A DNA stretch of 64,000 bases from JBLIRR01 sp049472395 (GCA_049472395.1 JBLIRR010000001.1:62001-126000), one strand, 5' to 3'; shown: positions 9,409-19,383, counted from the first letter of the stretch. Translations and numbers: made by a program. Notes: a model not told the origin generated them from the sequence alone.

Positions 9409-10368
9409 ATGTTTTCTTTTTTTTCTCGCAGTTTAGTGCAAAAGATCATTACTCTTATTTTTATATCCATTATCTCCTTTGCTGTCGTACTTTTAGCCCC
9501 AGGGGATCCATCTGAGATAGATCCCATGAATCCCAAGTTCACTAAAGAAGATATAGAAAGGCTGCGCAGCGCACTTGATCTTGACAAGCCTCTATATGTT
9601 CAATATTATCTTTTTTATAAGAAACTTTTTAGCGGTACTCTGCGATCTTATAAAGACAATCAACCCGTGCTGGCGAAAATATATGAGAGGTTTCTTAATA
9701 GCCTCCCCTTATTTGTAGTCGCAACGCTCCTAACATGGTGTCTCGCCTTTCCCCTTGGCATCAGGGCAGCGCTTCATCGGGGATCATTGTATGACCAGTC
9801 AACAACTTTTCTAAGCTACCTTTTAATCTCTCTGCCTTCATTTTTCTTGGCCTATATTCTTATAATATTCACTGTTAAGGTATTTCATATCCCGGTCATT
9901 GGCTTGCGTACATTCGGCATGGAGAGCAGCGCATTTCTATCCCAATTCAATGATCGCATATGGCACCTTGTGCTCCCCTCTCTATTAAGCGCAACCGCTG
10001 GAATTGCTGTACTATCAAGGTATGTGAGAGGGCAAATGCTTGAAACCATTAATCAGGATTACATTCGGACTGCCAAGGCTAAAGGGTTGCCGAAGGAGAC
10101 TGTGTATTATAAGCATGCGTTAAAAAATGCCCTTCTGCCCTTTATTACCATGTTTGGATTGATACTGCCGGGATTAATCGGTGGATCAGTGATAATTGAG
10201 TCAATATTTGCATGGCCGGGGATGGGGCGTCTCGGATATGAAGCAATTCTGGCAAGGGATTACCCAGTGATCCTTGCTTTAAATTTTATCAGTGCGGTGT
10301 TAGTTTTGCTTGGAACATTTATATCTGATGTATTGTATATGTTTGCCGATCCCAGAATAGAATTGTAA
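9409..10368 (+). CDS. oppB: peptide ABC transporter permease, OppB/DppB type
   Basis: Inner-membrane permease subunit of 319 residues with six predicted helices. The N-terminal region carries the usual GDPSEIDPMNP / LRSALDLDKPLYVQY segment. The EAA loop that contacts the ATPase is visible around RTAKAKGLPKETVYYKHALKNA. The C-terminal IIESIFAWPGMGRLGYEA motif is typical of OppB/DppB. It follows the binding protein by 8 nt and has an AGAGGAG Shine-Dalgarno. Confidence 0.93.
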   Translation: MFSFFSRSLVQKIITLIFISIISFAVVLLAPGDPSEIDPMNPKFTKEDIERLRSALDLDKPLYVQYYLFYKKLFSGTLRSYKDNQPVLAKIYERFLNSLPLFVVATLLTWCLAFPLGIRAALHRGSLYDQSTTFLSYLLISLPSFFLAYILIIFTVKVFHIPVIGLRTFGMESSAFLSQFNDRIWHLVLPSLLSATAGIAVLSRYVRGQMLETINQDYIRTAKAKGLPKETVYYKHALKNALLPFITMFGLILPGLIGGSVIIESIFAWPGMGRLGYEAILARDYPVILALNFISAVLVLLGTFISDVLYMFADPRIEL

Positions 10369-10393
10369 AAGCATAACTATGTAAGGAACAAAA

Positions 10394-11350
10394 ATGTCTG
10401 ATAACGTGGAAATGAATAGTACAATGCCTGAGCATTATGGCAGACGGCAAGAGCTTTGGTATAATTTAAAGAAAAATCCCCTGGCGATCTATGGCTTCAT
10501 CTTTCTTCTGCTCTTTGTGGTCATCGCACTTATAGGATGGGTACTTACCTCAGGGGGCTCTCCTGTTTTTGATCCTGAGAAAGTCAGACTTGCGGATAAG
10601 TTAAAACCTCCTCTTAGTTACCCCAACCATGAAACACTCTCTTCAGAAGATCTGCCAAGGGGGGGGATTTATCTTTTCGGAACGGACAAACTGGGGCGAG
10701 ATCTTTTTTCCAGAATGCTCCAGGGCGCAAAGGTTTCCCTGCTTGTCGGTTTTATCTCTGTGGGAATTTCTGTGCTGATAGGTATGATTCTTGGGGCAGT
10801 AGCAGGATATTATGGCGGAGGTATCGATACCCTGATTATGCGCGCCGCGGATATAATGCTCTGTTTCCCCTCCTTCTTTCTTATCCTTACTATTATTGCG
10901 CTCCTTCCCCAAAGTATCTGGAATATCATGATTGTGATCGGCCTTACAAGCTGGCCCGGCATTACGAGATTTGTCAGGGCTGATTTCCTCTCACTGCGAG
11001 AACAGGATTTTGTTATTGCGGCCAAGTCTTTAGGAATATCGAATTTTATGATCATGTTTCGACACATGATCCCAAATGCCATGGCGCCCGTGTTAGTCTC
11101 AGCAACAATAGGGGTAGCAACCGCTATTTTAACCGAATCAGGATTGAGCTTTCTTGGCTTTGGAGTGCCGCCTCCGGATGCTTCCTGGGGGAGCATACTA
11201 TCCGATGGAAAAGATTATATCTTTGATGCTCCATGGATATTCTTTATATCAGGCATGGCAATATTGGCAACAGTCCTCGCCTTCAATCTTTTAGGAGAGG
11301 GGTTGCGTGATGCTCTTAATCCAAAATTAAGGAATGTGGCAGATGGATAA
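10394..11350 (+). CDS. oppC: peptide ABC transporter permease, OppC/DppC type
   Basis: Second permease subunit, 318 residues, with the N-terminal OppC_N segment (LWYNLKKNPLAIYGFIFLLL), the FGTDKLGRDLFSRMLQGAKVSL motif split by strand breaks, the EAA loop AAKSLGISNFMIMFRHMIPN and the final GLSFLGFGVPPPDASWG. These identify it as the DppC/OppC partner of the preceding OppB. It overlaps the start of the ATPase gene by a few bases, showing tight translational coupling. Confidence 0.93.
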   Translation: MSDNVEMNSTMPEHYGRRQELWYNLKKNPLAIYGFIFLLLFVVIALIGWVLTSGGSPVFDPEKVRLADKLKPPLSYPNHETLSSEDLPRGGIYLFGTDKLGRDLFSRMLQGAKVSLLVGFISVGISVLIGMILGAVAGYYGGGIDTLIMRAADIMLCFPSFFLILTIIALLPQSIWNIMIVIGLTSWPGITRFVRADFLSLREQDFVIAAKSLGISNFMIMFRHMIPNAMAPVLVSATIGVATAILTESGLSFLGFGVPPPDASWGSILSDGKDYIFDAPWIFFISGMAILATVLAFNLLGEGLRDALNPKLRNVADG

Positions 11351-13340
11351 TAACGTACTTGAGGTTCGCAATCTCACGGTGAGTTTTCATACCGAACAGG
11401 GCAGGATCTTTGCGGTAAACGATGTCAGTTTTGATATTCCAAAGGGGAAGACCCTTGCCATTATTGGAGAATCAGGGTGCGGGAAGACAGTCACGGCCCT
11501 GTCCATAATGCGCCTTATTCCCTCTCCACCAGGCAGAACAGACAACGGATCAATTACCTTTAACGATTTCGAGCTTGTGAGGCTTTCTGAAAGCCGCTTG
11601 CAGAATTTACGGGGCAATAACATGGGAATGATTTTTCAAGAACCCATGACCTCATTAAATCCTGTATTTACCGTGGGTGATCAGATTATGGAATCTATTA
11701 TATTTCATCAAAAGAAAACAAAGGCCGAGGCACGAAGCATGGCAGTAGATCTTCTTGCAAAGGTAGGGATACCCTCGCCGTCAGTGAGAATAGATGAATA
11801 TCCTCATCAGATGTCCGGCGGTATGAAACAGCGTGTGATGATCGCTATGGCTATCAGTTGCCAGCCGGATTTATTAATCGCTGATGAGCCAACTACTGCC
11901 CTCGATGTCTCGATGCAGGCTCAAATTATTGAATTATTGTATAATCTACAGCAACAGATGGGGATGTCCATTCTTCTTATTACCCATGATCTCGGTGTCG
12001 TCGCGGAGATGGCAGATTATGTGGCAGTAATGTACGCCTCTAAAATAGCCGAGTATGTGCCTGTCCATGGTCTGTTTCATAATCCCCTGCATCCATATAC
12101 TCAGGGACTTTTTAAATCCCTGCCAAAATTAGGGGCAAAACAGAAGAGATTAGAAGATATTCCGGGACAGGTCCCAAATCCATTATACTTCCCCCAAGGA
12201 TGCACATTTTGGCCACGCTGTGCGTATGCCTATGCAAAATGCAAGGAAAAAGAGCCACAATTACGAGAGGAGGCCCCCGGCCATCATGCCGCATGTTGGA
12301 GGATAACTAAGGGCGGCACTTCGCAGTGTGAGTCAACACGCTCACCTATTATAGATGCATCACCCGTGAAGAGCCATGATACATCTCTGCTTGAGGTTAA
12401 AAACCTGAAAAAATTATTTCCTGTAAAGAAGGGGGGATGGGGTAAAATAAAGGGATGGGTAAGGGCTGTTGACGATGTATCATTTGATGTGAAAGCTGGC
12501 CAAACAGTTGGGCTTGTCGGTGAATCAGGCTGCGGGAAAACGACACTCGGCCGCACCATCCTCCGTCTCATCGAGCCTTCGGCAGGTGAGATATTTTTTG
12601 ATAGCCACCCAGTGCTCTCTTTAAAGCCCGAGGCTCTTCGCAAGATGCGGAGAAAAATGCAGGTCATTTTTCAGGACCCCTATTCATCACTCAATCCGAG
12701 AATGAGCGTAGGAAATATTGTCGGCGAGTCACTCAGCGCTCATAATATTGCAAAGGGAGAAGAAAAAAATAAGATCGTTGCAGAGCTTTTTGAAAAAGTC
12801 GGGCTTTCGCCTTCCTATATGGATCGTTATCCCCATGAATTCTCAGGTGGGCAACGGCAGAGGATTTGTATTGCCAGAGCACTCGCCCTCGGCCCCTCAT
12901 TTATAGTATGCGATGAAGCTGTATCAGCCCTTGATGTATCCATTCAGGCTCAAATTATTAATCTGCTGATGAGGCTTCAGAAAGAGATGTCCCTTTCATA
13001 TCTGTTTATTGCTCATAATCTGGCTGTTGTGGAACATATTGCCAGTCGCGTATTAATTATGTACTTAGGACAAATTGTCGAAGATATCACTGCAGATGAT
13101 CTTGCGGGAAGTGTAAAACACCCTTATTCTAAAGCGCTTTTATCCTCAAATCCGGTGACTGATCCCGCTCAACGCGGAAGAAGCGCACCGCTTAAAGGTG
13201 ACATCCCTTCTCCTTTGGACATCCCCTCCGGATGTTGTTTCCACCCGCGCTGTTCTATCGCCAAAGAAAGTTGTAAGCACGATATGCCATTGCTCATCAA
13301 GCTCACTAACACACATCATGTGCGATGTCCATGGGTATAA
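11343..13340 (+). CDS. oppDF: fused peptide ABC transporter ATPase (OppD-OppF in one chain)
   Basis: Energises the importer. Two complete ABC modules lie in one 665-residue chain: OppD-like (about 1-325; Walker A GESGCGKT, signature MSGGMKQR, Walker B LLIADEP, then the C-rich GCTFWPRCAYAYAKC tail) and OppF-like (about 350-660; GESGCGKT, signature FSGGQRQR, FIVCDEA, tail GCCFHPRCSIAKESC). Both modules keep the oligopeptide-type C-terminal iron-sulfur/cysteine region (four Cys each). The start at ATG 11343 is chosen because an AAGGA lies 10 nt upstream; ATG 11334 is also in frame but has no spacing for it. In module 2 the usual catalytic-region DEP is DEA, a known OppF variation. Fusions like this occur in many bacteria. 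Confidence 0.92.
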   Translation: MDNNVLEVRNLTVSFHTEQGRIFAVNDVSFDIPKGKTLAIIGESGCGKTVTALSIMRLIPSPPGRTDNGSITFNDFELVRLSESRLQNLRGNNMGMIFQEPMTSLNPVFTVGDQIMESIIFHQKKTKAEARSMAVDLLAKVGIPSPSVRIDEYPHQMSGGMKQRVMIAMAISCQPDLLIADEPTTALDVSMQAQIIELLYNLQQQMGMSILLITHDLGVVAEMADYVAVMYASKIAEYVPVHGLFHNPLHPYTQGLFKSLPKLGAKQKRLEDIPGQVPNPLYFPQGCTFWPRCAYAYAKCKEKEPQLREEAPGHHAACWRITKGGTSQCESTRSPIIDASPVKSHDTSLLEVKNLKKLFPVKKGGWGKIKGWVRAVDDVSFDVKAGQTVGLVGESGCGKTTLGRTILRLIEPSAGEIFFDSHPVLSLKPEALRKMRRKMQVIFQDPYSSLNPRMSVGNIVGESLSAHNIAKGEEKNKIVAELFEKVGLSPSYMDRYPHEFSGGQRQRICIARALALGPSFIVCDEAVSALDVSIQAQIINLLMRLQKEMSLSYLFIAHNLAVVEHIASRVLIMYLGQIVEDITADDLAGSVKHPYSKALLSSNPVTDPAQRGRSAPLKGDIPSPLDIPSGCCFHPRCSIAKESCKHDMPLLIKLTNTHHVRCPWV

Positions 13341-13359
13341 TACACGCACGGCAGCGAGG

Positions 13360-14076
13360 CTAGGCGCGAACAAGATTCAGCATCTCTTTTACTGCATTCT
13401 CAAGTCCGACAAAGACGGCTCTCGCAATAATATTATGGCCGATATTTAACTCTTTTATTTCTTCAATACTTACAATTGAAGCTACATTGCGGTAGGTCAA
13501 ATCATGCCCTGCATTCACAACCAAACCAAGACTATTACCCAATTTGGCTGCGGCAGCTATTCTTTTAAGCTCATGTGCCCTATTTGAAGATCCATGGGCA
13601 GCCGCATAAATCCCCGTATGAAGTTCTATACAGTCAGCATCAAGATTCTTTGCAGCTTCGACCTGGGCTTGATCAGGGTCAATAAATATACTACAGCGAA
13701 TCCCCTCCCCCTTTAAGGTGCTTATCACATCTTGCAGGTTTTGCTGATTGGCAATAACGTCAAGACCGCCTTCCGTTGTCACCTCATTGGGCTTTTCCGG
13801 CACTAACGTGACTGTATCAGGTTTTTCAGTGAGTGCAACCTTAACCATCTCCCCTGTGCCAGCCATCTCTAAATTCAAGGGGATCTGAATGACTTGCTTT
13901 AATAATTTCAAATCCTTATCTTGAATATGCCGGCGATCATGCCTTAAATGAATGGTAATACCATCTGCCCCTGCCATCTGGACTATTATCGCAGCCGCAA
14001 CAGGATCTGGCTCCTTTGCAAGCCGCGCTTGTCGTATATTTGCAATATGATCTATATTTACTCCTAGTTTCGCCAC
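13360..14076 (-). CDS. pdxJ: pyridoxine 5'-phosphate synthase
   Basis: Condenses 3-amino-2-oxopropyl phosphate with deoxyxylulose 5-phosphate to pyridoxine 5'-phosphate in the DXP-dependent vitamin B6 pathway. The TIM-barrel protein begins KLGVNIDHIANIRQARL, then DGITIHLRHDRRHIQD, TLVPEKPNEVTTEGGLD, FIDPDQAQVEAA, VNAGHDLTYRNV and NIGHNIIARAVFVGLE, all conserved PdxJ blocks. The 238 residues are normal. It is convergent with the peptide ABC operon (19 nt between stops) and downstream of folP by 49 nt. Confidence 0.95.
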   Translation of the reverse strand: MAKLGVNIDHIANIRQARLAKEPDPVAAAIIVQMAGADGITIHLRHDRRHIQDKDLKLLKQVIQIPLNLEMAGTGEMVKVALTEKPDTVTLVPEKPNEVTTEGGLDVIANQQNLQDVISTLKGEGIRCSIFIDPDQAQVEAAKNLDADCIELHTGIYAAAHGSSNRAHELKRIAAAAKLGNSLGLVVNAGHDLTYRNVASIVSIEEIKELNIGHNIIARAVFVGLENAVKEMLNLVRA

Positions 14077-14125
14077 TGTAGTTCCCCCTTTTTTCTATTT
14101 TTTTCCCTTGTATACTCTATTCACT

Positions 14126-14986
14126 TCAATAATTTTCAGGACTTAAAAACGCATCCGTCATCTTGGCGACCCGGCCCATAAAACCAACATCATGAACTCT
14201 TATAATATGTGCCCCGTTCATAATAGATACGGCAACTCCCGCTGCTGTGCCTTCCAATCGCTGATCTACAGGTAAATTTAACACATTGCCAATAAATGAC
14301 TTTCGTGAAAGTCCTATCAACACGGGACACCCCATATTTTGAAAATCCCCTAATCTTCTGATTAATTCGAGGTTATGGAAGGTAGTTTTTCCAAATCCTA
14401 TACCTACATCGATAATACACTGCTCTTTCGGAATCGACGCATCCATTGCATGCTCTATAGAATTTTCAAAATAAGCGCGTATCTCTCCCGTTAAATTCTT
14501 ATATTCGGGATTCTTTTGCATATTGCTCGGCGTGCCTTTTATATGCATCACTACCACAGCAGCCTTATAGCTTGCAATAACCTGGCCCATGCGGGAATCG
14601 AAATTTAGCCCGCTTATATCATTCACAATATGCGCACCTAAATCTAAAGCCTGCTTTGCAACTTCCGATTTATACGTGTCAATTGAGATCATCACATCTG
14701 TCTCTTTTCGCAATTGTCGTATAAGCGGAATGACCCGTTTTATTTCCTCCTCATATGAAACAGGTTCTGCCTGAGGTCTTGTGGATTCTCCCCCCACATC
14801 AATAATATCCGCTCCCTCCTCGATCATCCTGTGGGCTTGTTTAAGGGCCTCTTTAGTATCGAAGAATAAACCTCCGTCAGAGAAAGAATCCGGCGTTATA
14901 TTTAAAATACCCATTATCAGGGTGCGTTTTCCGAGAGTTACCTCTCTGTCATGTAACTTTAGAGTATAGTGAGGGCGGGAAATCAT
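14126..14986 (-). CDS. folP: dihydropteroate synthase
   Basis: Joins p-aminobenzoate to hydroxymethyl-dihydropterin pyrophosphate in folate synthesis. Signatures: MGILNITPDSFSDGG, GADIIDVGGESTRP, SIDTYKSEVAKQAL, VNDISGL, VVMHIKGTPSNMQ, DVGIGFGKT and IGLSRKSFIG. The 286 residues are normal. Its ATG touches the ftsH stop directly (14986/14987), so it is translationally coupled to ftsH, a common genomic pairing. Confidence 0.95.
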   Translation of the reverse strand: MISRPHYTLKLHDREVTLGKRTLIMGILNITPDSFSDGGLFFDTKEALKQAHRMIEEGADIIDVGGESTRPQAEPVSYEEEIKRVIPLIRQLRKETDVMISIDTYKSEVAKQALDLGAHIVNDISGLNFDSRMGQVIASYKAAVVVMHIKGTPSNMQKNPEYKNLTGEIRAYFENSIEHAMDASIPKEQCIIDVGIGFGKTTFHNLELIRRLGDFQNMGCPVLIGLSRKSFIGNVLNLPVDQRLEGTAAGVAVSIMNGAHIIRVHDVGFMGRVAKMTDAFLSPENY

Positions 14987-16834
14987 TTATACTTTTTGTA
15001 TATCTGTTTCTTTATCGTCTTTCTTTTTTGTTATCCCGAGAATCTCATCCAGCTGCATTCCGTCTAAAATTTCAGAATCCAAAAGCTCTTCTGCAAGTAA
15101 TTTTAATTTATCTTTATTTTCAGTGACAATCGACTTTGCTTTTTCATAATTTTCTATGACAATCTTCTTAACTTCTTTATCAATAAGTTTTGCAGTCTCC
15201 TCACTATAGTTCTGCTGCTGACCAAATTCCTTTCCTAAAAAGATCTGCTCTTCCTTTTTCCCAAAGGCCAGGGGGCCAAGAACCTCGCTCATACCCCATT
15301 CACACACCATTTTACGGGCAATATCCGAAGCCCGCTCAATATCATTGCTGGCCCCATTACTAAGACTATTTAAAATAACCTCCTCTGCCGCCCGTCCCCC
15401 GAGAAGAACAGCTATATTAATATTTAAATACTCCTTTGAATAACTATGCCGTTCATCCACCGGAAGGTAATGAGTTGACCCCATGGACATGCCCCTCGGA
15501 ATAATTGTCACCTTATGAATAGGGTCTGCTCCGGGGAGCATTTTCGCTACTAAGGCATGTCCGGCTTCATGATATGCAGTAAGCTTCTTTTCATCATCAC
15601 TAATAATGAGACTCCTGCGCTCACGTCCCATCATTACCTTATCTTTTGCCTCCTCAAGATCTTCCATTTCAACAGCGGGTTTCTTCTTGCGTGCTGCGAG
15701 AAGTGCTGCCTCATTAACTAAATTTGCCAAATCCGCTCCAGAAAACCCAGGCGTTCCCCTCGCTAATAATTGCTTGTCAACATCTTTGGAAATCGTCACG
15801 TTCTTCATATGGACAGCTAAAATTCCTTCTCTTCCCCTCACATCGGGAATGCTCACTACCACCTGCCTGTCAAAACGGCCTGGTCTGAGCAACGCGGGAT
15901 CTAAAACATCCGGTCTGTTTGTCGCAGCAATAATGATAACTCCTTCATTAGACTCAAAACCATCAAGCTCGACCAAAAGTTGATTTAAGGTCTGTTCACG
16001 CTCATCATGTCCACCGCCAAGCCCGGCCCCACGATGACGACCCACTGCATCAATCTCATCGACAAATATAATACAGGGGGCGTTTTTTTTGCCCTGTTCA
16101 AATAAATCCCTCACTCTTGATGCTCCGACTCCGACAAACATTTCTACAAAATCTGATCCGCTAATGGTAAAAAATGGGACTCCTGCTTCTCCTGCTACTG
16201 CTCTGGCTAAAAGTGTTTTCCCTGTCCCAGGAGCACCGATTAACATTACTCCTTTAGGAATTTTCCCCCCAAGTTTTTGAAATTTCTGAGGATCTTTTAG
16301 AAATTCGATTATCTCTATCAACTCTTCTTTGGCTTCATCAGCCCCTGCAACATCTTCAAACGTCGCCTTCTGCTTTCCTTCTGTTAATTGTTTCGCCCTA
16401 CTTTTCCCAAAAGAGAGTGCCTTGGCTCCTCCCCCCTGCATCTGCTGCATTAAGTACAAAAAAACACCTATAAACAAAATGATGGGAATCATAGAAATAA
16501 ACATATCCGTGAGCCATGAATCCTCATTAGGCTTTACTTCGATCTGAACATTCTTTTTTGTTAATAATTCTATAAGGTCCGCATCATCAGGGGAATATGT
16601 TCTGAATCGCGTTCCATCAGCATATACGCCAAAGATTTCATTTCCCTTAATGGTCACTTGTTTTATACTTCCATCCTCTACCGCAGTGAGAAATTGACTG
16701 AAGATTATCTTGGATTGTGATTGCTGGCTTTCATTAAATGCATTAAATATAAGAATCAATACAAGGCCAAAAATAACCCATAAGGCTAAATTTTTATAAA
16801 AAGATGCAGAATTTCTTTCCCCCTGCCCCGGCAT
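14987..16834 (-). CDS. ftsH: ATP-dependent zinc metalloprotease FtsH
   Basis: Inner-membrane AAA+ protease degrading membrane and regulatory proteins. Two membrane helices flank a periplasmic loop (about residues 14-30 and 112-128). The AAA domain has Walker A GAPGTGKT, Walker B CIIFVDEIDAVG and the SRH ATNRPDVLDPALLRPGRFDR (two overlapping conserved parts). The zinc site HEAGH is at about residue 426 with the third ligand Asp in ASNDIERA. The length of 615 is typical. It sits between tilS and folP, a classic tilS-ftsH-folP arrangement. Confidence 0.97.
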   Translation of the reverse strand: MPGQGERNSASFYKNLALWVIFGLVLILIFNAFNESQQSQSKIIFSQFLTAVEDGSIKQVTIKGNEIFGVYADGTRFRTYSPDDADLIELLTKKNVQIEVKPNEDSWLTDMFISMIPIILFIGVFLYLMQQMQGGGAKALSFGKSRAKQLTEGKQKATFEDVAGADEAKEELIEIIEFLKDPQKFQKLGGKIPKGVMLIGAPGTGKTLLARAVAGEAGVPFFTISGSDFVEMFVGVGASRVRDLFEQGKKNAPCIIFVDEIDAVGRHRGAGLGGGHDEREQTLNQLLVELDGFESNEGVIIIAATNRPDVLDPALLRPGRFDRQVVVSIPDVRGREGILAVHMKNVTISKDVDKQLLARGTPGFSGADLANLVNEAALLAARKKKPAVEMEDLEEAKDKVMMGRERRSLIISDDEKKLTAYHEAGHALVAKMLPGADPIHKVTIIPRGMSMGSTHYLPVDERHSYSKEYLNINIAVLLGGRAAEEVILNSLSNGASNDIERASDIARKMVCEWGMSEVLGPLAFGKKEEQIFLGKEFGQQQNYSEETAKLIDKEVKKIVIENYEKAKSIVTENKDKLKLLAEELLDSEILDGMQLDEILGITKKKDDKETDIQKV

Positions 16835-16915
16835 AATTTATTTACCTACTTCACTCTCTCTTTGATTAATGTATATATTAAGACTTAATATTTAGAATAA
16901 CATACTCGCATAATT

Positions 16916-18394
16916 TTAGCAACTAAGCTTTTTATTCTCATACTCTCCCCTGTGTTGATGATGTGCAGGCATATAGTGTTCCCAGCGAACAAGAAGAATT
17001 AATGTTGTTTTATCAGTTATTCTCGGAGGATGGGCTATTCTTAAACCCATAATCCAAATAATCTCTTCTCCTGATAATAATATCGGCCAATGGTCTCTTT
17101 TCCATCTAGGAACTTTTTGATTAATGAAAAATTCTTTCACTTTTTTATGAGCGCGTAATCCAAGGGGTTGAAAACGATCCCCAGGCTGCCGGGTTCGAAC
17201 ATAGAGTGGATACGAGATATAATTATAGTCAAAATAAGCAGAGTGTAGATCATTTTTGTTTATGCCTCGGAAGGAACTTCGTTGAATTATTTTGGTCTCT
17301 ATAGTCAACGATAATGCTGGGAGGTGAATGAGTCCGGGAACTTTAACAATATATAGGTGAGACTGCGCCCTCATCACTTGAGTTGGCTTTTCCTTGCGGT
17401 ATATAATAAGATTTTGACCTTCTTTTTCAATTTTGATATTAAAAGGCAAATCTAGATGAACACCGCCTTTATTTTGGAAGACACACTGTTCTATGGCTCT
17501 ACAATGAGAGAAGCGGATACGGCTAAGCCTTCCCTCATTCACTTTCTTTATACCGATACGAATAACGGCCCGTAATAATGCCGGATGAAGATTTCGTAAT
17601 AACGGCACAGAAAGCGCCATACTATTTCTCTTTTCTCTCATAAGGATTTCCTTGAATTTATCCTCAGCGTTATTCTGCAAATATTCATATTCATCCCGCA
17701 GCAGCGTGCCAGTTTGGAGAAGAGACTTGATTAAATTGGGATTATACTCTTCAATTAAATGGGGGATAAGATGTAAGCGAATCTTATTTCGCAGACAATC
17801 TGCTTTAAAATTTGTGGTATCATGACGGTATGGTATTTTTTCTTGATGTAAAAATTCCATGATCTGATATCTAAATGTTTGAATTAATGGTCTAATATAG
17901 CACATACTGTCCCCATCCCCACGAAGCGGAGCAATCCCTGAGATTCCATGAAGGCCGCTTCCCCGTAAAATTCGCATTAAGATTGTCTCTGCCTGATCAT
18001 TAGCCGTATGCCCCAATGCTATTTTGTTTAAATTGAGTTTACGAGCCTGTTGTTCTAGAAATTGGTATCGGGCCTCCCGCGCGGCAGTCTCCAGGGATAG
18101 TCCCGATTCCTCTTTAAGCTTTTTCACATCTATTGAGATACTGACTACTCGCACGTCATGCTCCTTTCCCTCTTTGCGCACTAACTCCTCATCTTTATAG
18201 GCGTCAGAACGTATCAGATGGTTGACATGAGCGATAACATAATAAAGGTTAAAATCATCCTTCAAGTTCCATAAGAGATGGAATAGAGCCATGGAGTCGG
18301 GCCCCCCTGATACTGCAACAAGAATACGATCTCCAGCTGTTATGAGATGAAATCTCTTTATGGTATCAACTATTTGAAAAAATAACTCTTTCAT
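16916..18394 (-). CDS. tilS: tRNA(Ile)-lysidine synthase
   Basis: Converts C34 of tRNA-Ile(CAU) to lysidine, using ATP and lysine. The N-type ATPase P-loop is AVSGGPDSMAL. Other conserved pieces are VIAHVNHLIR, EEPxx-type AREARYQFLEQ, ALGHTANDQAETILMR and GISGIAPLRG. The C-terminal TilS_C region (about 370-480) contains RTRQPGDRFQPLGL and KVKEFFINQKVPRWKRDHWP. The 492 residues make it a long-form TilS. It is 81 nt upstream of ftsH on the same strand. Confidence 0.95.
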   Translation of the reverse strand: MKELFFQIVDTIKRFHLITAGDRILVAVSGGPDSMALFHLLWNLKDDFNLYYVIAHVNHLIRSDAYKDEELVRKEGKEHDVRVVSISIDVKKLKEESGLSLETAAREARYQFLEQQARKLNLNKIALGHTANDQAETILMRILRGSGLHGISGIAPLRGDGDSMCYIRPLIQTFRYQIMEFLHQEKIPYRHDTTNFKADCLRNKIRLHLIPHLIEEYNPNLIKSLLQTGTLLRDEYEYLQNNAEDKFKEILMREKRNSMALSVPLLRNLHPALLRAVIRIGIKKVNEGRLSRIRFSHCRAIEQCVFQNKGGVHLDLPFNIKIEKEGQNLIIYRKEKPTQVMRAQSHLYIVKVPGLIHLPALSLTIETKIIQRSSFRGINKNDLHSAYFDYNYISYPLYVRTRQPGDRFQPLGLRAHKKVKEFFINQKVPRWKRDHWPILLSGEEIIWIMGLRIAHPPRITDKTTLILLVRWEHYMPAHHQHRGEYENKKLSC

Positions 18395-18753
18395 ATATCA
18401 AAGTATGCATTCGAGATACCTACTTGTCAATAGTGAGCACATAGAATCTATAACCATTCATAATATTTATGGAAATTTTTCTTCCATTTTTCCTGCGCTC
18501 TATCCATCTCCCCTATAAGAAACCCTGCTACCATGTCGGTATTATATATGCATAACTATTCGTAATGAACTAATGAATAAAAGCAGAAACGTTAAGAGTA
18601 CATAGTTAAAAAGTAATGCTAAAGGGGAGATAAATGAAATAAGAATGACGAAAACTTGGGGAATATGAGGTTAAGATAGTGGGAGATTGGGATAGAGAGG
18701 AGAATAAGATATTATGAATAGATAATCGAGATTAAAAATGAGGAGTAAGTTTC
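18395..18753. other. intergenic region between divergent tilS and the Pro-rich gene
   Basis: 359 nt of A/T-rich, purine-biased sequence. I see no open frame of note and no convincing RNA structure. It must hold the tilS promoter (minus) and the promoter of the 18754 gene (plus); neither stands out. A GAGGAG ribosome-binding site lies just before ATG 18754. Confidence 0.4.
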
Positions 18754-19368
18754 ATGTTTAGAATTAATAAAAAATCTTTTATTATAACAACCGCTTTCCT
18801 ATTTTGTGTTATCTTGCTTTTCAGCCCATTCGGCAATGCTCAAATCCCTCCGTGGTTTTCACCAGTGCCGACTCCAGCTTCTCTAGCCCTCGCGCCCATT
18901 CCCAGCGCTCCTGCTTTTGTCTTGGGAGCTGAAGCAATTACCTTTATCGCTCCGACAGGTGCCACAACAATCCCTGCTGCTTATTTCTGGCTCACAGTGG
19001 GAGGTATTCCAACTAAGTTAACTAATATAGCCGTACCGACGACTATTTATATAGTACCCCCTGCGCCACCTGCACCGATAGATCCGCCAGTTACCACAGT
19101 AGCACTTACGCCTGCCCCCCCAACAGCGGTTTTGCCTCCTGTAACTACAATTGCTCCAGCCCCTCCTACAGTAGTGCCTGCTACGACCCTTGTTAATGTG
19201 CTACCTCCGACAACAGCAGTTGTAGCGCCGGCAGTTACTGCACTACCCATTCCACCGGTTACTACTACTGTACCCGCAGTTGTTTCTGCATTAGGGTTTG
19301 CACCATTTCAATTGAATGGATTTAATCCTTTTTTTAATCCTTTTTTCCCTTTTGGAATTATATTTTAA
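18754..19368 (+). CDS. exported Pro/Ala/Val/Thr-rich low-complexity protein
   Basis: I do not recognise a family. The 204-residue product has a clear Sec signal (basic RINKK, hydrophobic core to about residue 26, then SPFGNAQ, probable cleavage after NAQ or GNA). The mature part is almost entirely Pro, Ala, Val, Thr, Ile and Leu, with irregular PPVTT, APPT and PTT repeats. It contains no cysteine after the signal and almost no charged residues. It ends in an aromatic, Asn/Pro-rich stretch (NGFNPFFNPFFPF) and a C-terminal Phe. A GAGGAG ribosome-binding site and a strong terminator suggest a single-gene, well-expressed transcript. The composition resembles wall or surface fibrous proteins. A role as a secreted or surface structural protein is inference only. 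Confidence 0.75.
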   Translation: MFRINKKSFIITTAFLFCVILLFSPFGNAQIPPWFSPVPTPASLALAPIPSAPAFVLGAEAITFIAPTGATTIPAAYFWLTVGGIPTKLTNIAVPTTIYIVPPAPPAPIDPPVTTVALTPAPPTAVLPPVTTIAPAPPTVVPATTLVNVLPPTTAVVAPAVTALPIPPVTTTVPAVVSALGFAPFQLNGFNPFFNPFFPFGIIF

Positions 19369-19383
19369 TTTCTTCATAAAGAG

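Noticed and set aside
19047..19250. Gly/Val-rich minus-strand frame opposite the Pro-rich gene
   Set aside because: It is the low-complexity mirror of the plus-strand codons, with no start signal of its own.
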